From positions 953,001 through 1,017,000 of the forward strand of contig JAOTOM010005142.1 in assembly GCA_034440615.1 (NCBI GenBank): a stretch of 64,000 bases of DNA, given 5' to 3'. A model generated the notes under the pieces. It was given only the letters and a program-made list of their open reading frames with translations, did not search any database and was not told the DNA's origin. How positions within the stretch are numbered: the first letter of the stretch is position 1; the number at the start of each line of letters is the position of its first letter. The position numbers and the translations under genes were made by a program. Positions 36,856 to 48,094 of the stretch are shown piece by piece. This DNA comes from Ashinkailepas kermadecensis (lineage: Eukaryota; Arthropoda; Thecostraca; Neolepadidae).

Positions 36856-37084
36856 CTTTGTAGTGTTTATGGGTTATGTAAGTATTTCCTCTACGTTCTT
36901 TTAGCAGCTTTTAGTTTACTACGCCAGGATTTTGTTTAACGTACACCGAAGCTTAGCCATTGCCAGTTCAGGGGTTGATGCTCCCCCCCCCCCCCCGACA
37001 AAAAGTGTTTTGTTGCATGGAGTCCCTTGTCGACAGTATGGTGTCAATGTTCGAAGATGTCATGGCCGGTCCCTGACCTGGGCC

Positions 37085-37570
37085 ATAAGTGGGAGCATGT
37101 CGGGCCGTTTTTTTCTTCTTCAGAAATGGCAATTTATCGACCATCAAGCTCACTCGTTGACTTCAAATGGCTAATTTTGGGTGCGTTATGGCGATGTACA
37201 ACTCATATACCCTTTTTAGATAGATCATTGATTTTCGAGGGTCTTTCGAGGTGATTCACCAGATTTGATCTTAGACGACCTTGTTGAGTCAATGGGTCAC
37301 TAGGTTTAATTTAGCGCTGAAACTAAATTTGACATTTTTTCTCGATATTATAACATTCTTGGATATTGGCTGGGAAACATTCAAACCGCGGTACAAATAT
37401 TGGCGTCGTTTGACCAACAACTGATGTGTTCGGCTGCGATCAATCGCACATCGTTTGTATCCCAAGATCCCGAGGATTGCTACGGTGAAGGTATCAAGTG
37501 CACATTTTTTACTGTTTGTACACAGGCAACGTTTAAACGTGAAATTTCTCGATTTTCCACGAACAAAAAG
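37085..37570 (+). repeat. Dispersed repeat, copy 2
   Basis: Related to 25150-25640 (see there). Shared anchors are GTCGGGCCGTTTT at the left and AATCGCACATCGTT, CAAGTGCACAT, TACACAGGCAACG and CGTGAAAT at the right. No terminal repeats or duplication were identified. Confidence 0.55.
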
Positions 37571-37654
37571 TGTACTGAACCGGAAGGTAAACCAGCAATC
37601 TGTGGTATTAAAATGCGATGTCAATCACGACCTCTCATCCAGTACAACACCCTG

Positions 37655-37700
37655 GTTGTGTTGCTATGTGACCGATGCGGTCGATGAGCCCTTAACCCCC
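37655..37700 (+). mobile_element. Decayed LINE/SINE hairpin tail
   Basis: GTTGCTATGTGACCGATGCG, then GTCGATGAGCCC and TTAACCCCCCCCAACC, match the tail consensus with a damaged stem. Confidence 0.55.
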
Positions 37701-38167
37701 CCCAACCTTGGTCTTGTTCATGTCTCCAGTACTCTCCGTGTCGAAACGTTGGGGCTGGCAACAACCCGTCCGCCGTCCTTCACTGGGGGAGCCGACAAGA
37801 TGTGCATTGAGCCAGCGGTCGGTTCTTTGTATTATTCATGGTCATAGGGGAAGTCCAGACCCAGGGGACTTTTGTCTCCCTACGGCGCAGATTCCAGATA
37901 TGGTATGCAGTTGGATCGGGCCTTGGCCTACCTAGACTGTGGGTAGGGTGGTATTGATGTCCGGTAGAACAGACACAGGTGACGCTTCCTATCTCTCGAG
38001 GGGTTTAACCCCTCCAACGTTCGATTGAACGCTCCAATAACTACATATTTTAACATGGGACCTGGTGGGAGAATTCCGATCCACTTCTTTAGCTTTCTCA
38101 TTGCGGGGCCCTCCAAATGATTTCTTTGAACTCTTCTTTAAGCTTTATTTCTTTGAAGATAAAGGCA

Positions 38168-38233
38168 CTGGGCGCTATATGACCAATGAAGTCGATGCGC
38201 CCTAAAGCCCAAATAAATAACTAACTAACAAAC
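38168..38233 (+). mobile_element. 66-bp tail-only insertion with target duplication
   Basis: It contains only the hairpin (GGGCGC 38170-38175, GCGCCC 38197-38202) and the tail TAAAGCCCAAATAAATAACT with AACTAAC. Perfect 13-bp copies of GAAGATAAAGGCA lie at 38155-38167 and 38234-38246. It is an extreme 5' truncation of a LINE, or of a SINE using that tail. Confidence 0.92.
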
Positions 38234-38246
38234 GAAGATAAAGGCA

Positions 38247-38883
38247 TAGCTGGTGGTCGGTGTGCTCATCAGTCGGTGGAACCATTTTGGGTATCCGCTC
38301 CGAAGGCGGTGTGTGATCGGATTCCATATCACCTAGCTGTTCGTATACCTTGAACCCTAATAATTATCTAGAAATCATCCTGTGCACCATGCTGTGCACC
38401 ATGCTGAATGCCTCTTGTTAATGCCTGTGTAGCACAGTTATAAATTATTCGCGAAATAGGGTGGAATATACCACTTTCTGAACACTCAACCGACATCCTT
38501 CTCCAAGAAGTATTGACATCCTGCTCCTCGATGCATGCTTATGAAGTATTTGTGTCTCCTTTCTAACAGTATCTGGTTTATAAGTAGCATGTGCATGCTC
38601 TTGGCAAGGAATGGTGATACGCGAACATTTCGCAATGCAATTTCAGGTAAAGGGATTACCTATAATGTGATATGGCATACAATAGCAGTTTATAGCATAG
38701 TTATTATTCTCCCTATCCCGAATATAGCTCTTAAATTCTCGAATCTCAAAACAAATGATAAAGGTACAGTCATAAGTACCTACACCATTGGCTCAAATTT
38801 GAGTCTGAAAGACATCAAAAGCATTTTAAATGATACTAATTCCATGGAAAATTTTGACATCCTGTGCTCGTTTCGACATCTCA
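38247..38883. other. Intron D, unique sequence
   Basis: No gene recognised. AT-rich. Confidence 0.4.
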
Positions 38884-38899
38884 CACCTAACGAAAAACC

Positions 38900-39064
38900 G
38901 GGGGACGAGTGGTCTAGGGGTAAGATGCTCGTCTCACAATCGAAAGATTGTGGGTTCGAGTCTCACCTGTCGCTACTCTTCGCCCGCGGCCAATAGGCGT
39001 GAGCGATTTGCGACGCTATATGGCTCAACGGTCGACGTGTCGTAAAACCAAAAACCACCACCAC
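38900..39064 (+). mobile_element. tRNA-Val-like SINE with target duplication
   Basis: A full V-type SINE starting GGGGACGAGTGGTCTAGGGG. CACCTAACGAAAAACC (38884-38899) and CACCTAACGAAAAGCC (39065-39080) are a 16-bp target duplication with one mismatch. The tail reads ACCAAAAACCACCACCAC. Confidence 0.93.
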
Positions 39065-39544
39065 CACCTAACGAAAAGCCATTATTTTACCCCTGATGTA
39101 GCATTAATAGGAGTTGCTAAATCTGAACCTGCTCACTGCAGTGGATTTCCGAACTTGCTTCAACGGCTGCCATCTATGGTTTGGCCGACCTAGGTGAGAC
39201 CGTCGTAATGTAGCCACCACGTGAGCGACGGACTTTGGCGGTGCTCTGCCGTTTCCCGCCCGCCGAAGCTCACTGGGTAGGTGGCGGGATAGGTTTGGGC
39301 CCAAATCTGTCAAACAGACGGCGCCACCGGTCATTCACAGTTGACTCCAGATGACCTGCATGGCAGCGTTTGCTCCTGCTTATCGACTGCAATTTTATGT
39401 TCCCAACCCGGGCTCATGGAAAAGCTGGGCAAACATTTATAGGGCTGTGTAAGATTTGTAATATTATCATTGCCATATACAGACTATATATGATATGCAT
39501 GGTATTCATATTTAATTGGCCTTGCTAGACGTTACGAGCTAGGA

Positions 39545-40305
39545 CGATGCCCGAGCGGGTCTACTCCCGTGTACAGACGGCACATGTTGACTCGAAGGAG
39601 TCTACTCCCGTGCACATACGGCACATGTTGACACGAAGGAGTCTACTCCCGTGTACAGACGGCACATGTTGACTCGAAGGAGTCTACTCCCGTGCACATA
39701 CGGCACATGTTGACACGAAGGAGTCTACTCCCGTGCACATACGGCACATGTTGACTCGAACGAGTCTACTCCCGTGCACATACGGCACATGTTGACACGA
39801 AGGAGTCTACTCCCGTGCACATACGGCACATGTTGACACGAAGGAGTCTACTCCCGTGCACATACGGCACATGTTGACTCGAACGAGTCTACTCCCGTGT
39901 ACAGACGGTACATGTTCACACGAAGGAGCAGTAAGATGCTCGTCTCACAATCGAAAGGTTGTGGGTTCGAGTCTCACCTGTCGCTACTCTTCGCTCGCGA
40001 CCAATCGGCGTGAGAGATTGGCGACGCTACATGACTCAACAGTCGACGTGTCGTAAAACCAATAACCAACCACACGAAGGAGCACATGTCGACACGAACG
40101 AGTACATGTTAACACGAACGAGTCTACTCCCGTACAAAATGACATTGGCAGTCGACGCGCCCCTAAGTTCCAATTCCGAGTCTACTCCCGTGTACAGACG
40201 GCACATGTTGACACGAGCGAGTCTACTCCCATATATAGACGGCACATGTTGACACGAGCGAGTCTACTTCCGTGTACAGAGGGCACATGTTGACACTAGC
40301 GAGTC
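39545..40305. repeat. 41-bp minisatellite interrupted by a SINE
   Basis: Units contain GAGTCTACTCCCGTGCACAT, ACGGCACATGTTGACACGAA and alternating ACGAAGG/TCGAACG variants. About nine units lie before the SINE at 39931 and three to four degenerate ones after it. Confidence 0.93.
39931..40070 (+). mobile_element. 5'-truncated V-type SINE in a minisatellite
   Basis: It starts at GTAAGATGCTCGTC, lacking the first part of the tRNA head, and ends ACCAATAACCAAC. CACACGAAGGAGCA flanks it at 39917-39930 and 40071-40084 as a perfect 14-bp duplication. Confidence 0.92.
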
Positions 40306-40465
40306 GGGGACGAGTGGTCTAGGGGTAAGATGCTCGTCTCACAATCGAAAGATTGTGGGTTAGAGTCTCACCTGTCGCTACTCTTCGCCCGCGACCAATC
40401 GGCGTGAGAGATTGGCGACGCTATATGACTCAACAGTCGACGTGTCGTAAAACCAATAACCAACC
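40306..40465 (+). mobile_element. tRNA-Val-like SINE at the end of the 41-bp array
   Basis: A full-length V-type copy starting GGGGACGAGTGGTC. The B-box is GGGTTAGAGTC, so it is mutated relative to its siblings. No clear target duplication was seen. Confidence 0.88.
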
Positions 40466-40980
40466 GACCCACACCCGCACGTATGTCCGCCGGCTACACT
40501 GCACAGCCAAGCCAGCTGTCCGCAGCCACTGCAAATGCCCGCAAACGGGCCTGTGACAGTGCCGCCTCTTTGTGTGCACGCGAGACGTGTCTGTGGGACA
40601 GCCGGTGAGGTAGCCTTTGCTTTGCCAGGTGGCGTGCTCCAGGTGGGAAGCTTGCCAATGCTGCGGTTAAGAACCGTGCGCGTCATCCGTCACGGACTCG
40701 TCACCAAAGCTGGCCACATTTATACGGGTGGCGCCCTTAACGCCAAGTCTGGGCCAATCATGGCTGATATCGTCTTAAGTTCCATGGCCATGGCAAATGA
40801 CTGCGGAATACAGAGTGCAGGTGCTGATCTGGCTGATTTCAGTTCTGTCTCTGGATAATTAGTATTTTGTGCAATCTGTCCATCGAACTACTTGGATTAC
40901 ACGGCTCCAATGTTCATAGGTCTGGAGAACACAAAACACGTCATTGTTCGCTGATGGTTGCTGTCGTTTCGTGTTTTTGT
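40466..40980. other. Intron D, unique sequence
   Basis: No gene. A 107-codon open frame at 40535-40858 has no recognisable domain. Confidence 0.35.
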
Positions 40981-40982
40981 CA

Positions 40983-41100
40983 GGGCGGCCGGGATCGCAG
41001 AGGTTGTGTTCTTGTCAATACACCCGGGATCGCAGAAGTCGTATTCTTGTCAATACATTCGGTATCGCAAAGGTCGTGTTGTTGTCAGGGCACCCGGGAT
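40983..41100. repeat. About 46-bp repeat split by a hAT insertion (left part)
   Basis: Units contain CCGGGATCGCAGAGGTCGTG and TTCTTGTCAATACA. The last unit is cut at CCCGGGAT by the hAT element, and the repeat resumes at 45957 with CCCGGGATCGCAGATATCGT and one more GGATCGCAGAGGTCG. Confidence 0.88.
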
Positions 41101-41361
41101 CAGTGTTGGATTTTCACTTCTCGTGCTTGGATTCGGAGTGTATAATCCTTGAGTTCATGCAATTACGGAGTGCATAATATCTGGTAACCATATGGTGCAT
41201 ACAAATTACTGAGACAAAGGAATCTTGTTTTTCTTGTTTTTCCATTCAAGAAGCATACATTACAGGTGTTTCATCCAACGAAGCCTAAGTATGCCTCCTG
41301 ATGCTGGATCACATAAAAATAGTATTCACTGAGAATGCAAACTTCACATAGCAGTCATCTG

Positions 41362-41729
41362 CAGAGTGGAAACTTACTTTTCGGGTTGGGAGTCTGAGTG
41401 CATACCGATTTCTTCCGGAGTACATTTTCATGGACATTATTTTTTGATGCATGGAATCTGTTTACCAGTAACGGACCGGAAAAACCTAAATCAGTACCTA
41501 CATAATATGAATAAGTAATATCATTCTCATTTTTGGTCAAATCAAATGCCAAAACATAGGAACAATGGATGGCACCGCCCGGCAGTGACCCGTAATAATC
41601 AGCACTGTTTCGTTTCTCATAGCTCACAGGAGAAATGCGCTTTCCTTTCACTGTTGGTCTTAGTACAAGGCTAGCCATATGAAAAACAAACAAAAATACT
41701 TCACACTTCACCCTCAGCTCAGAGCGCAT
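41362..41729 (-). CDS. Small ORF in the nested element, unknown
   Basis: An open frame of about 124 codons with an internal Met giving MASLVLRPTVKGKRISPV as a plausible start (about 107 codons). I do not recognise the product; it shows no transposase motif. It lies downstream, in the minus direction, of the promoter-like motifs at 41882-42096, so it could be a captured first exon of a host gene. It could equally be chance. Confidence 0.3.
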
Positions 41730-42408
41730 ACCTACCTACGCAGCCAATTTCCCACGTAATACGAACGCAACTCCGCTACCGCACACGCCACAGTTGGATG
41801 TGATCAAACCAAAGGATCAGTCAAGGTCTTGTGTTTATAGTATGACACTGTTAACCATGTGTTCAAAGTTGCTAATGGTTATGACGTCATGTAAAAAATA
41901 ACTTGCGTTGATTGGTTGACAGGCAGATTTCAGAACAGAAAACGCTAACGCAGCCAATTCTGATCGGTGGCCTCCGGGACTCCGGAGGACATCTCTTAAA
42001 ACTGTCAAAGTTTCCCACTATATGGGTGGCAGGAACACAGGTTTCCCGAGACGCGGCTACAGAGCCGGAGAACAGTGTTCTCAGTGCGCATGCGCATCAT
42101 CTTGCAAGTTGCTGTTGGCGCATTGTTGTCGGCAATCCCGGTGGTTGAGATTAATGGAGTGTGTGAAGCTGTGGTCCGGCTGCTGACTGCTACAAAAAGT
42201 GATTAGTTTGAGTGGTGACCGTAAGTGGAATAACCAGCGCTTTTTTGGGGTGTCGTTCTGTGTTTGTTTTTATTGATATCTTTGTTCCCACATTTGTGTC
42301 GGAGTACATGTGAAGACATGTGAAGCCCATGCTATCCAGTATGAATCCGGAGTGCAAACATGTTTTCAGAGATAAAATCTCTTAAGAAGTGCCTTAATTC
42401 CCACCCTG
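41362..42408. mobile_element. Nested hAT-like element, 1047 bp
   Basis: GTCATCTG is duplicated at 41354-41361 and 42409-42416. The ends, CAGAGTGGAA and the inverse of CCCACCCTG, are imperfect terminal repeats. hAT copy 1 keeps the uninterrupted site (GCAGTCGCATGTGCTGTGG near 26950), so this is an insertion into copy 2. Inside are a CRE palindrome TGACGTCA at 41882-41889, an inverted CCAAT (ATTGG) at 41911, and a perfect 12-bp NRF1-type palindrome TGCGCATGCGCA at 42085-42096. On the minus strand an ORF with MASLVLRPTVKGKR starts near 41680. Confidence 0.85.
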
Positions 42409-45400
42409 GTCATCTGTGTTGTGGTGCTGGACAAGTCATAAATATACTGTCATTGGCAAGAAGTGATGCATTTAATCATGATTGATTTTCCATGCGAGTT
42501 TGAATATATTTCAACTTCAGGTATGTAGGTATATTGCTATGATGAAACATATTATTGAAGCTTAAAGTATCCACAAGACACGTCTTACACAGTTTACCTC
42601 CATGAAGCAAACAAATGGGTTGGGCTTGGTTAGGTTGTGATAAGTTGGGCTCTACTCTTAAATTGGACGATTTTTTTCTCAAATTTATTGGGGGGTTTTA
42701 TTTCAAGAATTTGTTCTTCAAAAATGGACCAGAGCAAGGTTAGGTTATGTTCCTTAAGTTGCATTTTTAAAGAAAATACTGGTTTAAAATTTCCCCTTTT
42801 TCAAGAGAATTGTGTTTTGTATGGAAGGTTAAGCTAGGTTAGGGTAGATTATGCCACATTGTTTCTTAATTTTGCACATTAATTTTGACGCTATATTACC
42901 GAACTCCAAGCCCATTTATTGGTGTTGTTTTGCCTGCCAACTGAAAAGTATGCATTTACAGTGGAATTGAGTGGTCACATCATGTAAACCACATTTATAA
43001 ACATTGCATTGGGGAAAGGAATTCCAGAAACTCAAAATTACCCTAAAGTGCAAATTTACAAATAGGAACAAAGTGGCGATGAACAATAATTATGCCTTTC
43101 ACATCAGGAACCACAAAACCTCAATATCCCTTATGGAAAATGATTGGTCCTGAACCCTGTGCTGATGAAGAATGCCCATGGCATGGTTGGATTACAAAAA
43201 TAAAGTATCGAGACTAAAAAAAATATGTTTCCAATAGGAAATTTGAATCCATTCATTCCATGCACCACCATAGGCATTATGTTAAATTTGGAAATAATTA
43301 TGTCGCATTGGCAACACCAAAAGGGTACAAATTTCCGCCTGTGATTAGCATGCTCCAACTGTTACCCATCGAAAGTCAGCATTAATAGCAATTAGCCATA
43401 TTCGCCGCAATAGCATCGGTAGAGAAAAAAAAATTCCTACAAGGGGTATGCCAGATAATAGGAGTCACAGAAGATTATAAAGCAGCACCTACCAATTACT
43501 ATTCCCACAGCACCCACTCTCTTCCCGAGACGCACACCTGAGGGGAACGAAAGCAGAAAAATTACAATGGCTTCCTCCCCGGCTTCGCACCTTGGCCCTT
43601 GCCTTGGCCTTCAAGACGACTATCAAGGCCGGCAACGACTTGTGTTGCATTGTCACAAAAACAATGCAATCGAGACGAGCTGCTATTTTACCTTTGGCAG
43701 CAAAGATTTCATCCCATTGGCTGAGTTCAAACCACCAAGCCAATCAGCAGCCTCCGTACAGTCAGCTGGAGTTGACGAAAGACCAGTAAGCGGCTCTTAA
43801 CCACCCCTCATTTCGCAGGGTATAAGAACATGACGGCTAAATTTCCATTTTCCCGGAGTGGGAGAAATTAGTTGTCGGAGTGGCATAAACACTATTATTG
43901 CCACCAGTTTGTCTCGTACTGAAACAATGTAGGTCATGAAATGGAAAGACAATGAAATTTATGGTTTTATGGTGGTCCATTTAACTGCAGAATGTAACCA
44001 GATTTGAAGAACGTTTTGGACCCATTTATATCATTTTCATGCGTAAAATACATCGGATATCTTTTCCTTCTATTGTTTGGGACTGGTCCAGGATGCAAAA
44101 CGATCAGTTTTGTTGATGTCAATTGATGTAGAACTCAATCTTCAAGGAAACAAAAAGGAATGCATTATTCATAGCCTTACTTGGCCGTAGTTTAAAAAGC
44201 TGCGACCGGAGTGGCAGCTGGAGAGTCTCGAATCCATCGAATCCAAGAAGCGCCGTTCGGGTCTGGCCAGTCTGGGAATAGTGGTTTTCCTTCATTAGGC
44301 GAGCCGAGCATAGAGGTTTCCTTCACTTGGCGAGAACTTTTTCTTGTAAGCACTGAGTTTCCCACTGGATGGAAAGAGACGAAAGAGGCTCGTAGGCATC
44401 ACCACCCTTGGTAGGAACGACCTACGTATCTATTATCAATATCTTCGCCATTTAAATTATTGGCTGGGATAAGCCTTGAGTTGTGTGATGGGATATAGTC
44501 GGATAATTCAAGGACCAGGTAGTGAGACTACTAATTGATCTCGTGTAGTCTCGGCCGACGTAGGAACTGAGGCCCAATTGAGGTTTGTTGAAATTGAATT
44601 CCTCTCGTTGGTGTAAACTTCAGTATCAAAGCGGAAATATAGCTAGCTAGAATGATGCATGGACAACCAGCTTAATATTGAGAAGTATGGGCAGCCATAG
44701 CAAAATTGTAATTCCTTATATTTTGCAGTGGTGCACATCTGTATCCCTCTGTTGGTGTCCATGCATCCAGTGGCACAACCTAGGACAGGGTTGTTTTATA
44801 TACTTGGGGGGGGGGGGGACAAGTGCCCCCTCAATGTTTGCTTTGCCTCCCAAATGACTTCAACTTTTAACATGGGACCCTATGTAGTGTGCCCCCATCT
44901 ATTTCACCCTGCCCATTGCCTTTCATGTATTTCCCCCTCCCCAATAATTTTCATAAATGAACATCCATGACCTAGGAATGGTATTTCCTAAGTGTGTTCT
45001 TAATGCGTTGGTTTCGGATGGAAGAACCTTTCGGCTTGTTTTGTTTTGTTTTGGAAATAAAGCTTTCATTTTTGTAAGACAATATATTTTTCAGGAATAA
45101 GGGATTGGTCCCTTTCAGTGCACCCATACAGTAACTCACAAGCATTGTTGTGCTCTAATGAAGTGTGTCAGGAAATTGTGAAGTGCACCCCACCTCATCC
45201 CCCAATCAACTTCATTATTTGGCTTTTTTGTCCCTACAGCTTCTTGAACATCCTATGCCATGATAAATCCTAATGTGTGTCCACAAATATTTTGGGGAAG
45301 TGATTGCTTTTGTGCTTTGCAAGTTGTGTAGGGACTACTCTAGTTTTCTAGTTCTGTCTGGCCTTGCATTCTTTCGAACACTACTGGTTCCAGCATTTTT

Positions 45401-45956
45401 CACAAATGAATAATGTACACATGAAGGCACGGCTGTTTATCATTTCACATGTATCAGACAATTACATACCACCTGCACCATTCCATGGAACAAATACATT
45501 GGTATTAATGTTGTATGCAGACTGCAGAGTGATCCTTAAGCATCTGCTGTCATCTGTTGCACATGCTAGCAAGCTGGCACTTTTCCAGTCTTGCTTGCAT
45601 CTAATTTTCTGTTCCACTTCTGCATCCTCTTGGAATGTTACTGCAGCTCTCACGATCACCTGAAATAACAAAAATGTGCATTACCCTCAATGATGTTGCC
45701 AAATTGCTGTGGCAAGGACATAACATGGCTAGACAAGATGAAGAGCACCAGAACTAGAAGTGGATCTAATTATCAGCCATTGGTTACTATATGTTATAGG
45801 CCCTTGGAGCATGCTGCACCCTCTGCTTCATCACAATCCAATAATACTATTGGATTATGACAGCTAGTTGAGATTGCTGTTTAGGAGTTGATTTTGGGGG
45901 GAGTATAATTCTTTGGATGACAAAAGTTCCAAAAAAGGACCATATTTCCAACACTG

Positions 45957-46319
45957 CCCGGGATCGCAGATATCGTGTTTTTGACGGCGCCATGGATCGC
46001 AGAGGTCGAAGAGCGACTACAGAACTGGCACGGTCCAATTTTTTGCCTTTTTCCTGTGGTGGTTGTTTGCAACCTCGCATGCACTCGTCTGCACTAAGAG
46101 GACTACCAGATGCAAGCCGTGCTTTTACCTGTTTTAGCCGAGCAACAGACTTCGTTTAGCTTTTGAACGCCTTCGTACACGGCGCGCATCTCTCTGAAGT
46201 CCGCGAAGCGTGCCTGCCGTGTCACCGGTGGTCAGGCCGGAGGCTTCCCGTGCACGTGCAGCGCAGCATGTCCGCATACGTGGCCGTGCTGTCGCGCAGG
46301 TGCCGTGGTTGTGTCGAAT
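45957..46319. other. Remainder of the split repeat, then unique sequence
   Basis: The first 60 bp continue the 46-bp repeat. The rest holds nothing recognisable. Confidence 0.5.
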
Positions 46320-46745
46320 GTGGTACACCTCGAGCGGACCCGGGTAGGGAGGGTACGGGCGACACCAGCGCCGACCGCCCACGGTGTGGCCGGACCAATC
46401 CGATGGTGCACCGGCCAGCAGCCACTTCCGACTAGCACAGCACAGTGCCGTGCGGGGGCGGGCCGGGCCGGCTCCGACGGTACACCTCGAGCGGACCCGG
46501 GGAGGGGAGGGTACGGGCGACACCAGTGCCGACCGCCCACGGTGTGGCCGGACCAGTCCGATGGTGTACCGGCCAGCAGCCACTTCCGACTAGCACAGCA
46601 CAGTGCCGTGCGGGGGCGGGCCGGGCCGGCTCCGACGGTACACCTCGAGCGGACCCGGGGAGGGAGGGTACGGGCGACACCAGTGCCGACCGCCCACGGT
46701 GTGGCCGGACCAATCCGATGGTGCACCGGCCAGCAGCCACTTGCC
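46320..46745. repeat. About 158-bp repeat, 2.7 units
   Basis: CACCTCGAGCGGACCCGGG recurs at 46326, 46483 and 46641. Units also contain GGTGTGGCCGGACCAATCCG and CACTTCCGACTAGCACAGCA. Very GC-rich, and the overlapping frames are artefacts. Confidence 0.9.
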
Positions 46746-48094
46746 GACTAGACACCAGGCGCCACAGTGCCGAATGCGAGGGCACGGCCGCGGCAGGGCC
46801 GGGCCGGCTCCGACGCTGTCCCTGCACACCGCACACATCTGCCGGGCCGCCCGAAGCAGCTGCCAACTGTGGACGCCAGAGGCGCTGGCGTCGGCCGCCG
46901 CCCTGCCGGCCGCCGCCAGTGTCGGTGCTGGAGCGGCTGGTGTCGTGTGGCCGGACGTGAGCGGAGTCGAGCGGCTGGCCGGTGGAATCAGCGACAGGTA
47001 TCGTCAGCCAGCCATGACATGACAGTGGGTGGTCGGCACACGGTCCGCCTGTCCGGCCGTGCGTGGCGGCCACGGTCCGCCGCTGCCACTCGCGTTATGA
47101 CCTGTGACCTGAGCGGCCCGTGCCGGCGCGGCGACACGTGATTGATTGATGACCGCCGCTCACGCTGACGGCTATCGGTGGGTTGTGTCGGTACCGACGG
47201 GCCGCTGGCCGGCCGGGCCGTCACCACGGCGCCGTGTGTCGGTGGTGGGCCGGCGACACTGGTCACCCACCCACCGACGTGTTCGGCAGCGGTACCAGCT
47301 GAGATGTGTGGCGGCGGTGGCCGTGGTAGTGTGGCGCTGCTCGCCATCGTACGGATAAGTCCGGCACATGGCTGTCCAGACCGGTGTGGGTTGGCCACGA
47401 CGGTGGTGGTGCCTGCAGCGGTTCCCTCCCTGTTCAGTGTGCGCGGCTGCGCCGGCCTGGAGCTGGCTGTGATGGCGCCCGGCTGGTGTTTGGGCGGCTT
47501 CCGTGCCTGCTCGACTGCCGCGTCAGCGCGAGCGATGCTCGAGCGGCCCGGTCTGGTACGGTCGGGTTTGAGATAAAGCTGAACAGCTGGTAGAGCTGCA
47601 GCCCACCACTCCTGATATGTCGGCCGTGCACGTCCAGCAGACTGGGGCGCAGCCACACTGCTGAAGTAAACGCCACACGACCTGTAGATGTGCCCAGTCA
47701 CTCCGTGCTGCCCTTGCACGCATCTGTGACGCCAGTGTTAGTTACTTCCTGGTCAGTTACTTAGCGCAGAAACTAAGTTGTGTATAATAATACAAGGCCG
47801 ATACAGGTACGGTGTAGGTCGATCATGAGGGTTGGGTGCCGTTCAGTGCAGATGGGATATGGCTCTACAGCAGCGCGCGCTACAGGTGGTATCGGGTGTG
47901 ACGCCGATGTACTGGGATGAGCGTCTGCCCGGTACCCGGTGCGGTCGGGTCGGCTCTGATGCGGAGCCGTCTGGCATCTGATGCAGGTCTCCCGGCACGG
48001 GCACGCAGGTCTGACGACTGGTGATGCAGATCGGGTATACGGCGGTCGACAGTCGTACCTCGTTAGTCGGGAGCGTCGCCGGCCACCCGTCCAC
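46746..48094. other. Intron D, GC-rich unique sequence
   Basis: No gene recognised despite long open frames, which are expected at this base composition. Confidence 0.4.

Larger units (their letters stand above)
41101..45956. mobile_element. hAT-type DNA transposon, copy 2 (4856 bp)
   Basis: The terminal repeats CAGTGTTGGA and TCCAACACTG match perfectly, and CCCGGGAT is duplicated at 41093-41100 and 45957-45964. It aligns along its length with copy 1 at 26725. After removing the nested insert here and the SINE there, the two are about 3.80 and 3.77 kb. As in copy 1, no intact transposase is visible. Shared landmarks include a pair of CCAAT-type boxes (43716 and 43740) and TTAGG-like runs. 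Confidence 0.92.
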
